Part shown: positions 1-4,351 of the stretch, piece after piece
Layout of the letters: every line of letters begins with the position of its first letter
Numbering within the stretch: the first letter of the stretch is position 1
Translations under genes and position numbers: made by a program
NCBI GenBank assembly: GCA_007129135.1
Contig: SKWB01000009.1
Span: 1-5,309, forward strand
DNA from: Halococcaceae archaeon
Lineage (GTDB): Archaea > Halobacteriota > Halobacteria > Halobacteriales > Halalkalicoccaceae
Length of the DNA stretch: 5,309 bases
Reading direction: 5' to 3'
The notes under the pieces: model-generated
The model's database searches: none
What the model was told of the DNA's origin: nothing
What the model saw: the letters and a program-made list of their open reading frames with translations, nothing else

Positions 1-845
1 CGGGGTGGGCGGTCGACGAGGCGACCGAGCGGGCGATCGAGGCCGGCGACACCGAGACCGCGATCCACCGGGCGAACGTCTACGGGCTGCTCGCGCTCGC
101 CTTCGAGCGACCGGGCGACGACCTCGACGCGGCGCTCGCGGAGGGCGCGTTCGACGACGCGCTCGTCGAGTCCGCCCTGGCGGTCGATCCGCCGGTGGCC
201 GAGTGCGCCGAGGCGGTCGGCGAGCAGCTCGCCGAGCGCGAGACGCTCGGCCGGCAGTGGGCGTCGCTGTTCGGCGTCGAGGAGGGGATCACCGTCTCGC
301 CGTACGAGCTGACCTACCTCCCCGGCCCGCTGATGACGAACGTCCGGAAGCTCGCCGACATCGGCGGGTTCTACGAGGCGTTCGGTCTCTCGATCGTGCC
401 GGGGAGGAACGACAGGAAGGACCACCTCTGTCTCCTGCTCGAGTTCCTCTCGATCCTCTGCGAACGGGAGGCGACGCTCCGGGAGGCAGGCGACGACCGC
501 GGCGTCGCCGTCGTCGTCGGCGCACAGCGGACGTTCGTCGAGGACCACGTCGGCCGGTGGTACTGGCGCTTCGCCGGCGAGGTGAGCGCGCACGACGACG
601 GCTTCTACGCCGCGCTCACGGACCTGCTCGCGGCGCTCGTCGAGCGGGACGTCGAGAGCCTCGACCTCGACCCGAACTGGGTCCCGGACCACCCGGAGGT
701 CACCGAGTGGAACGAGGACGTCTTCGGCGACGTCGGCCGCGACTGCGGCGGCTGTGGCGTCGGCGGCGGACTCGATCAGGAGGCGGAGATGGACCCGCCA
801 CACGGGCAGGAAGGGGACCTCCCGTCGCCCCCGACACGGGACTGA
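1..845 (+). CDS. TorD/DmsD-family molybdoenzyme chaperone, 5'-truncated by window edge
   Basis: The reading frame is open from the left edge to TGA 843-845, giving 280 visible residues. It has no ATG, GTG or TTG before the GTG at 195. That GTG is not the start, because the 64 residues before it already read as the first helices of the family (ANVYGLLALAFERP). Family hallmarks follow: RKDHLCLLLEFLSILC near visible residues 138-153, matching the conserved DH..LEL.FL..L core, then FVEDHVGRWYWRFAGEV near 178-194, the second conserved F...H...W...F block. Proteins of this family are cytoplasmic. They bind the twin-arginine leader of a DMSO-reductase-superfamily catalytic subunit and hold it for insertion of the molybdopterin cofactor. 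The C-terminus carries a Gly/Cys run, DCGGCGVGGG, and then an acidic, proline-rich tail. The partner enzyme is not in the window; the Fe-S subunit at the right edge makes a respiratory molybdoenzyme likely nearby. Family call is firm; the specific partner is inference. Confidence -1.
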   Translation, partial: GWAVDEATERAIEAGDTETAIHRANVYGLLALAFERPGDDLDAALAEGAFDDALVESALAVDPPVAECAEAVGEQLAERETLGRQWASLFGVEEGITVSPYELTYLPGPLMTNVRKLADIGGFYEAFGLSIVPGRNDRKDHLCLLLEFLSILCEREATLREAGDDRGVAVVVGAQRTFVEDHVGRWYWRFAGEVSAHDDGFYAALTDLLAALVERDVESLDLDPNWVPDHPEVTEWNEDVFGDVGRDCGGCGVGGGLDQEAEMDPPHGQEGDLPSPPTRD

Positions 846-909
846 CCCTCCCGACCCGCGCCGGCGCCGCCCTCGCGCCCCTCTCCCTTCCCGACCTCCT
901 TCGCCGACG
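846..909. other. Short convergent intergenic spacer
   Basis: These 64 bp separate the stops of two convergent genes. They hold a 10-bp GC palindrome at 858-867 (GCGCCGGCGC). A pyrimidine-rich tract (CTCTCCCTTCCC, then CCTCCTT) follows at roughly 881-901 on the + strand and might help end transcription of the chaperone gene. There is no clean oligo-T run, so no terminator is called. Confidence -1.
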
Positions 910-1497
910 CTACGCGTTCGCGAGCGCTCGCTCGAGCAGGTCGTCGGCGTCCGCCTCGAGACGTCGAACGCGCTCTCGGACGCCGGCGACGAACGCGGCG
1001 TCCTCGATCCCGTCGAGGTTGGCCCGGACGAGGCGCGCGGAACTCCCGAGCGTGGCGTGTACCACCAGCACGCCCGTCGCGCCGTCCTCGCTCGCGGTAT
1101 CGGTCCCCTCCCCGATCGCACCCGGCGCGACGCGAAGGACGTCGGCGCAGACCTCGGCCGTCTCGAGCGGGATCTCGACGAGGAGCCGCCGTTCGGGCTC
1201 GTCCTCCTCGACGGCCGCCGCCCCCGTTCCGCCGGCGAGGCTCTCGACCGCCCTGGCGTCGGCCTCGGCGAGTTCGAGCAACCGGGCACGCAACGAACGG
1301 AGACGGGCGGCGCGCTCGCGGAGGTCGTCCTCGACGTCGGCGTAGCCCTCCTTTCCGACCGTGTGGACACAGACCATCTCGCAGAGGGCCGTTCCGGAGG
1401 CGGCGCTCACCGCGGCGACCGCGCCCGCGCTCGGTGCCACGGCGGACGAGGCCACGCTGTCGAGGAACTCGTCGATGGGTCGGTCGGCGAACGTCAC
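910..1497 (-). CDS. Cyclodeaminase/cyclohydrolase (FTCD_C) family protein
   Basis: 195 residues from GTG 1497-1495 to TAG 912-910. It is a small, almost wholly helical, acidic protein without signal peptide or membrane segment, of the size expected for the stand-alone cyclodeaminase fold. The N-terminus (FADRPIDEFLDSVAS, then APSAGAVAAVSAASGTALCEMV at about 21-42) matches the family pattern of a short helix, a Pro/Gly/Ala-rich loop and a small-residue helix. In this family that loop helps bind folate. Members convert formimino-THF to methenyl-THF plus ammonia, or hydrolyse 5,10-methenyl-THF, in cytoplasmic one-carbon metabolism. In haloarchaea the methenyl-THF cyclohydrolase role is the usual suggestion; I infer it here. 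The usual GGGS-like loop is degenerate (PSAGAVAA). The GTG start was chosen because family similarity begins there and a TATA-like box lies about 30 bp upstream; the open frame continues upstream without meaning. It is convergent with the chaperone gene and shows no functional link to the redox genes. Confidence -1.
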   Translation of the reverse strand: MTFADRPIDEFLDSVASSAVAPSAGAVAAVSAASGTALCEMVCVHTVGKEGYADVEDDLRERAARLRSLRARLLELAEADARAVESLAGGTGAAAVEEDEPERRLLVEIPLETAEVCADVLRVAPGAIGEGTDTASEDGATGVLVVHATLGSSARLVRANLDGIEDAAFVAGVRERVRRLEADADDLLERALANA

Positions 1498-1504
1498 GTG
1501 TGTC

Positions 1505-1525
1505 TCCCGACTCGTGGTGTCGGGA
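1505..1525. promoter_or_regulatory. Inverted repeat TCCCGAC-N7-GTCGGGA between TATA box and start codon
   Basis: Perfect 7-bp arms (1505-1511 and 1519-1525) are separated by 7 bp. The repeat occupies the space between the TATA-like box (1526-1531) and the expected transcription start of the cyclodeaminase-family gene. A protein bound here would block polymerase loading, so a repressor operator is the natural reading. It could also be a chance dyad in GC-rich DNA. Confidence -1.
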
Positions 1526-1531
1526 CTTATA
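1526..1531 (-). promoter_or_regulatory. TATA-like promoter box of the cyclodeaminase-family gene
   Basis: On the minus strand the sequence reads GGTATAAG, the most AT-rich stretch in the neighbourhood, centred about 32 bp before the GTG start. With the usual archaeal spacing of about 26 bp from TATA centre to transcription start, the leader would be only about 5 nt. There is no Shine-Dalgarno sequence, which fits a near-leaderless mRNA. Confidence -1.
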
Positions 1532-1892
1532 CCGAGCGGGGAAGCGGTCCGAACGTCCGACCGCGTTCGATTCGATGGCAACCGGACCTCCGCGACCGAT
1601 TCGGACGACGCCGTGGTCGGTGAACTCCCGTCGAACCCCTCCCCATTCGTCCCAGCACGGGGATCTCGCTGGAAACGAGTCCGTCGTCGATCGCCCACTC
1701 GCTCCGAAGGCACCTCGTGATAGGTCCGCGAGCACCCCCGATCCGCCTCACGCCCCCGAAGCCGTCCGCAGGGCCCCGATTCCCGACACCTGAACGATCC
1801 GGCGGCGGTGTCGCGGTCCTCACGCGGTTCGGCCCGATCCGGGTAGAGTATCCGAACGGCCGATCCTCCGGTGTCGAGGGCCTGAGATGACC

Positions 1893-1904
1893 AAATAGCT
1901 AAAT
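1893..1904 (+). promoter_or_regulatory. TATA-like promoter of the FilR1-like regulator gene
   Basis: AAATAGCTAAAT is an isolated AT-rich patch in GC-rich surroundings, centred about 31 bp before the ATG at 1930. Archaeal spacing would put the transcription start about 5 nt before the start codon. No Shine-Dalgarno sequence is present in GTACTACCGCTATC just upstream, supporting a near-leaderless transcript. Confidence -1.
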
Positions 1905-1929
1905 CGACGCTCCGTGTACTACCGCTATC

Positions 1930-2736
1930 ATGCCGACGGTTACCACGGACGCGCCGCTCGGGGACATCGAGTACCTCGCGCGGTCGCCGTACCGCGTTCG
2001 AACGCTGAACGCGCTGTCGGAGGAGCCGCGGAGCCGATCCGAGCTCCGGGAGGCCACCGGCGCCTCCCCGTCCACGGTCGGTCGGCTCCTCCGCGAGTTC
2101 GAGGAGCGTCGGTGGATCAGACGGACCGGACACGAGTACGAGACGACCCAGCTCGGGGCGTTCGTCGCCTCGGGGATGGCGGACCTGCTCGAACGGATCG
2201 AGACCGAACGACAGCTCCGGGAGGTCTGGATCGAACTGCCGATCGACTCGTGTGAGCTCTCGGTCGAGGCCGTCTCGGACGCGACCGTGACGCTCGCGGA
2301 GGCCTCCGCTCCCTACAGACCCATCGACCGGTTCGTCTCGCTGCTCGAGGGTACCGACCGGTTTCGGTTCCTCGGCTCCGAACTGGCGCTGATCGAGCCG
2401 TGTCGGACCGAGGCCTGTCAGCTGATCGCCGACGGGATGCGAGCGGAGATCATCGACCCGCCGGCGGTCGCGATCGACGTCCTCGAGGCCTACCCGGAGC
2501 TCTGTGCCCGGATGCTCGAGACCGGGAACGTCACGATCTACCTGCACGACGACCTCCCGGAGTACAGCCTCTGTCTCCTCGACGACCGCGTCGCGATCCC
2601 CGGCTACGACCCCGTGAGCGGGACCGTCCGTGCGTTGATCGACACGGGTACCGACGCGGCTCGAGAGTGGGCGGAGTCGACGTTCGTGCGCTACCGACGC
2701 GAGGCGGAGCCCCTCCCGCCGCTGGAGGCGCTCTGA
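1930..2736 (+). CDS. Winged-helix transcriptional regulator with FilR1-like C-terminal domain
   Basis: 268 residues, ATG 1930 to TGA 2736. Residues about 10-75 form an N-terminal winged helix. It begins EYLARSPYRVRTLNAL, and the recognition helix is about 44-60 (GASPSTVGRLLREFEER), followed by a wing with TGHEYETTQLG. Residues about 80-125 look like a helical linker. From about 130 to 260 the protein resembles the effector half of haloarchaeal regulators related to the methanogen regulator FilR1: RFRFLGSELAL, then YLHDDLPEYSLCLLDDRVAI and a helical end with ESTFVRYRREAEPL. There is no signal peptide or membrane segment, so it acts in the cytoplasm. Five cysteines (108, 158, 163, 192, 215) are scattered rather than clustered, so no metal site is claimed. 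It stands alone, divergent from the folate enzyme, and its targets cannot be deduced; self-regulation or control of that neighbour are the simplest options. Domain class is confident; function is not. Confidence -1.
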   Translation: MPTVTTDAPLGDIEYLARSPYRVRTLNALSEEPRSRSELREATGASPSTVGRLLREFEERRWIRRTGHEYETTQLGAFVASGMADLLERIETERQLREVWIELPIDSCELSVEAVSDATVTLAEASAPYRPIDRFVSLLEGTDRFRFLGSELALIEPCRTEACQLIADGMRAEIIDPPAVAIDVLEAYPELCARMLETGNVTIYLHDDLPEYSLCLLDDRVAIPGYDPVSGTVRALIDTGTDAAREWAESTFVRYRREAEPLPPLEAL

Positions 2737-2762
2737 GGACCGCGTCGCGCGAGAGGAGTTCG

Positions 2763-2785
2763 CACCGATCGCCCACGGATCGGTG
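2763..2785. terminator. Stem-loop downstream of FilR1-like regulator (possible terminator/3' end structure)
   Basis: CACCGATC (2763-2770) and GATCGGTG (2778-2785) form a perfect 8-bp stem with a 7-nt loop, 26 bp after the regulator's stop codon. A perfect 10-bp palindrome, GGTGATCACC (2782-2791), overlaps its right arm. No U-tract follows, so this may be a 3'-end stabilising hairpin rather than a true terminator. Archaeal termination mainly depends on T-rich runs, so confidence is low. Confidence -1.
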
Positions 2786-2834
2786 ATCACCACCGGGCTA
2801 GGACGCGAGGACCCAACAGGTAACGATCCGACGT

Positions 2835-2873
2835 GTCGGTGCGATCGAAGCCACGATTGGTAGTAGCACCGAC
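2835..2873. repeat. Inverted repeat GTCGGTGC-N23-GCACCGAC
   Basis: Perfect 8-bp arms at 2835-2842 and 2866-2873 lie 61 bp downstream of the HTH_10 regulator stop codon (minus strand) and past the end of the facing gene. The arm sequence repeats that of the 2763-2785 stem-loop (GCACCGA at 2762-2768 and 2866-2872), so the two dyads could also pair with each other in RNA. Role unknown. Confidence -1.
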
Positions 2874-2933
2874 CTCCGGCGTAGTGGAGTCGCTCCCGGA
2901 GGACGGTTCGGTGGACCTGGGCCGGCGGACGTG

Positions 2934-3596
2934 CTACCCGGGCACCGGCCGTTCGACGTCGATCCCCTCGGGCAGGTCGGAGACGAACTCCTTGATTATC
3001 GTCTCCTCGGCCCTGTGCAGCGTTTCGCTACACGTCGACTTCGCGATCCCGACGGACTCGGCGAGTTCGGTGAGCGTACAGCTACGCGGGGTGTCGTAGT
3101 AGCCGTGCTCGACTGCCGCTACCACGAGTTCCCGTTGCCGGACCGAGAGGAGCTGTGTCGAGTCGACGACCGAGCTGACCCGCTCGACGCGATACTCGAG
3201 CCCGAACCGCTCGAGCTGGGTACAGAGCTCCGAGAGCTGTGCGCTCGACCCGGTCACCTCGATCGTCGCCACGCCGTCTCGGATATCGACCGGGAGTTCG
3301 ATCGGCAACCCGGAGGCCTGTGCGGAGAGCAACAGGAGCGGGGCCGTCGTCTCGAACTGTACCGTCCCCCGGCTCTCCGTCCCGTGAAGCGGCGTCACCT
3401 CGACCAGTCCGTGGTGGTCGAGCATCGCCTCGACGACCGCTCGGGGATCGTCGTGGGTGATCCGGACGATCCCGTAGCCGGTCTCCTCGCCCGGCATCGC
3501 CGCCAGGACGCGGAACCGTGCCTCGGGAAACCTCCGCGAGACGTCGCTGATCCAGAGGCCCTCGGGCAGTCCGACCGCCAGCGTTGCGTGACTCAT
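2934..3596 (-). CDS. Bat-type HTH_10 transcriptional regulator (DmsR/NarO-like context)
   Basis: 220 residues, ATG 3596 to TAG 2934. Residues about 150-205 are a clear bacterio-opsin-activator-type HTH_10 domain: LSVRQRELVVAAVEHGYYDTPR, TLTELAESVGIAKSTCSETL and RAEETIIKEFV, equal to the family pattern of Lt.rQ.e.l..A...GYy..PR..tl.eLA..lgis.st.se.LrrAe. The N-terminal 145 residues form the alpha/beta sensor half found in many short haloarchaeal HTH_10 proteins, with no clear PAS, GAF or membrane segment. DmsR and NarO, which control haloarchaeal DMSO respiration and denitrification, belong to this class. This protein lies next to redox genes, but it has no cysteine before C125 (others are C173 and C189). 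It therefore lacks the N-terminal four-cysteine motif reported for NarO, and I give no symbol. A 12-bp palindrome just upstream of its promoter, repeated beyond the cupredoxin gene, suggests autoregulation and control of that region; this is inference. Confidence -1.
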   Translation of the reverse strand: MSHATLAVGLPEGLWISDVSRRFPEARFRVLAAMPGEETGYGIVRITHDDPRAVVEAMLDHHGLVEVTPLHGTESRGTVQFETTAPLLLLSAQASGLPIELPVDIRDGVATIEVTGSSAQLSELCTQLERFGLEYRVERVSSVVDSTQLLSVRQRELVVAAVEHGYYDTPRSCTLTELAESVGIAKSTCSETLHRAEETIIKEFVSDLPEGIDVERPVPG

Positions 3597-3620
3597 ACTA
3601 TCGGTTCGTCCCCCCCACCG

Positions 3621-3627
3621 CTTAGAA
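3621..3627 (-). promoter_or_regulatory. TATA-like promoter of the HTH_10 regulator
   Basis: TTCTAAG on the minus strand is centred 28 bp before the ATG at 3596, predicting a transcription start within a few bases of the start codon. There is no Shine-Dalgarno sequence. The 12-bp palindrome at 3634-3645 lies immediately upstream, about -36 to -47 from the inferred start, where an archaeal activator contacting TFB/TBP would sit. Confidence -1.
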
Positions 3628-3633
3628 CCGTCC

Positions 3634-3645
3634 CGAACATGTTCG
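3634..3645. promoter_or_regulatory. Palindromic operator candidate CGAACATGTTCG, copy 1
   Basis: A perfect 12-bp palindrome in the 75-bp gap between the cupredoxin stop and the HTH_10 regulator start, just upstream of the regulator's TATA-like box. The identical sequence recurs at 4256-4267. Flanking bases do not extend the symmetry here. The position suggests binding by a dimeric regulator, most simply the HTH_10 protein itself. Confidence -1.
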
Positions 3646-3671
3646 TCATTGGGTAGTCTGGGCGGGGCGGC

Positions 3672-4190
3672 TCACTCCACGACGAGGTCGCCGATCTGCT
3701 GGGCCTGGTGGTAGCTGCAGACGTAGCTCGCCATCTCCTCGCTGGCTTCGAACTCGAGCGTCGCGCTCTCGCCTTCCTCCTCGACCTCGTCGCTCACCAG
3801 GTCGTCGACGACGTCGTCGTCGTCCCAGATCTGGAGGTCGTGGAGGACGCCGTCGGCGTTGACCCACTCGATCGTGTACTCCTCGCCCGCCTCGAGGACG
3901 AGCGTCGGATTCTCCTCCCCCTCGATCTCGCTCGGCTCGAGGCCTTCCCAGTGGGTCGAGTAGCCGTCGAGGACGATCTCGGTCCCGGCGTCGATCTCGT
4001 ATCCGTCGGTATCTCCGGCGTCGTCGTCATCGTCCGGTTCGTCGCCGTCGTCCTCCGGTTCGTCGCCGTCGTCGTCCGGCTCCGGCCCGTCGGTGTCGTC
4101 GGCACAGCCGGCGAGGCCGACCGCGAGCGCGCTACCGAGCGTGATCGTGAACGTGCGCCGTCCGAATCGTCGGGTCTGTCGGACTGTCAT
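3672..4190 (-). CDS. Tat-exported, lipid-anchored cupredoxin (halocyanin-like) with Gln at axial position
   Basis: 172 residues, ATG 4190 to TGA 3672. A GTG at 4193 would add one residue; ATG is preferred because a TATA-like box lies 26 bp before it. The N-terminus has a twin-arginine signal (TRRFGRRTFTITLGSALAV) ending in the lipobox LAGC (C29), so the mature protein should be lipid-anchored outside the membrane. Residues about 30-62 are a low-complexity Asp/Glu spacer made of near-perfect 7-residue repeats. The rest is a small beta-rich copper domain: H117 in GVLHDLQIWD is the first type-1 copper ligand, and C158 and H161 in YVCSYHQAQQIGDLVV are the second and third. The weak axial ligand, normally Met at H+4, is Q165. 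Family members shuttle single electrons between membrane complexes. It lies upstream of, and in the same direction as, the HTH_10 regulator and is divergent from the Fe-S gene, so a role as redox partner of the adjacent respiratory enzyme is plausible but unproven. Confidence -1.
   Translation of the reverse strand: MTVRQTRRFGRRTFTITLGSALAVGLAGCADDTDGPEPDDDGDEPEDDGDEPDDDDDAGDTDGYEIDAGTEIVLDGYSTHWEGLEPSEIEGEENPTLVLEAGEEYTIEWVNADGVLHDLQIWDDDDVVDDLVSDEVEEEGESATLEFEASEEMASYVCSYHQAQQIGDLVVE
4033..4074 (-). repeat. Two tandem 21-bp units encoding the acidic spacer
   Basis: Units 4033-4053 and 4054-4074 differ at one base; partial, diverged copies flank them. Each unit encodes seven residues of the form DDGDEP plus D/E in the cupredoxin's linker. 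As whole codons are repeated, copy number can change without a frameshift, altering only the length of the spacer between lipid anchor and copper domain. Confidence -1.
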
Positions 4191-4212
4191 CACCCGGATC
4201 TCGGGTCCCCGT

Positions 4213-4219
4213 CTTCAAG
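4213..4219 (-). promoter_or_regulatory. TATA-like promoter of the cupredoxin gene
   Basis: CTTGAAG on the minus strand is centred 26 bp before the ATG at 4190, which would make the message leaderless with A of ATG near +1. It is the only AT-richer patch between the palindrome region and the start codon. The match to a haloarchaeal TATA box is weak. Confidence -1.
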
Positions 4220-4231
4220 CCCCCTGTCCCG

Positions 4232-4287
4232 GTTCCCAGCGGGTGGGAAGGCGTTCGAACATGTTCGCAGGCGTTCCCAGTCGGTGG
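4232..4287. promoter_or_regulatory. Compound operator-like region with direct repeats and nested dyad
   Basis: Two 15-bp direct repeats of GTTCCCAG(CG/TC)GGTGG, at 4232-4246 and 4273-4287, match at 13 of 15 positions and are 41 bp apart, close to four helical turns. Between them TGGGAA (4244-4249) and TTCCCA (4274-4279) form the outer arms of a dyad centred at 4261.5, exactly the centre of the 12-bp palindrome 4256-4267. Overall 15 of 18 base pairs in 4244-4279 are symmetric. The region lies between two divergent redox genes, where it could control both. Confidence -1.
4256..4267. promoter_or_regulatory. Palindromic operator candidate CGAACATGTTCG, copy 2
   Basis: Identical to the palindrome at 3634-3645. 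It lies in the divergent region, about 70 bp upstream of the inferred cupredoxin transcription start and 85 bp before the Fe-S gene's ATG. A second overlapping palindrome, GTTCGAAC (4253-4260), shares its left arm. I recall palindromic CGAAC/GTTCG-type elements being proposed upstream of haloarchaeal anaerobic-respiration genes, but cannot verify the exact consensus here. Confidence -1.
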
Positions 4288-4292
4288 TAACC
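4286..4292 (+). promoter_or_regulatory. Weak promoter candidate for the Fe-S subunit gene
   Basis: GGTAACC is one of two AT-richer patches between the palindrome and the start codon; the other is TTCATT at 4303-4308. If used, transcription would begin near 4314, leaving a leader of about 38 nt that includes the ribosome binding site. The match to a TATA box is poor, which would fit an activator-dependent promoter. Confidence -1.
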
Positions 4293-4333
4293 GGCTCCGC
4301 GGTTCATTCCCCGGCGGTCCCGACTCGGGGCTA

Positions 4334-4340
4334 GAGGTGA
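4334..4340 (+). promoter_or_regulatory. Shine-Dalgarno sequence of the Fe-S subunit gene
   Basis: GAGGTGA matches the anti-Shine-Dalgarno end of archaeal 16S rRNA and ends 11 nt before the ATG at 4352. It supports that ATG over the in-frame GTG at 4337, which lies inside the motif. It also implies a leadered mRNA, unlike the other genes in this window. Confidence -1.
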
Positions 4341-4351
4341 CTCACCGACAG

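Larger units (their letters stand above)
1498..1929. other. Divergent intergenic region between folate enzyme and wHTH regulator
   Basis: A 432-bp stretch without a credible gene. The frames running through it are Arg/Pro-rich shadows with no family resemblance. At its left end it holds the minus-strand promoter and an inverted repeat of the folate-enzyme gene. At its right end it holds the plus-strand promoter of the FilR1-like regulator. A looser inverted repeat (CGAACG-N8-CGTTCG) lies at 1550-1569. I see no tRNA, no repeat array and no mobile-element end. Confidence -1.
2737..2933. other. Convergent intergenic region with stem-loops
   Basis: A 197-bp stretch between the stop codons of two convergent regulator genes. 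It contains two inverted repeats, annotated separately, which share the sequence GCACCGA and its complement. I find no credible small gene: a plus-strand frame starting at 2833 runs antisense into the next gene and has no recognisable content. No T-rich terminator tract is visible. Confidence -1.

Noticed and set aside
195..845. GTG 195 as start of the TorD-family chaperone
   Set aside because: The 64 in-frame residues upstream contain the expected first helices of the family, so the gene continues past the left edge.
5..1345. A 446-residue plus-strand frame overlapping the chaperone and folate enzyme
   Set aside because: Arg/Ser/Ala-rich translation typical of a shifted frame in GC-rich DNA, overlapping two recognisable genes.
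1498..1929. A possible tRNA or small RNA gene in the large divergent intergenic region
   Set aside because: No cloverleaf-like set of stems or conserved tRNA boxes could be found by eye, and the short dyads there fit promoter elements better.
910..2793. A 627-residue minus-strand open frame
   Set aside because: Only its last 195 residues resemble a known family. The rest runs through a promoter region and antisense to the FilR1-like regulator and has low-complexity Arg/Asp composition. The real gene starts at GTG 1497.
2833..3099. A small 88-residue plus-strand frame after the FilR1-like regulator
   Set aside because: It runs antisense into the HTH_10 gene, has no recognisable content, and has no ribosome binding site or promoter that I can see.
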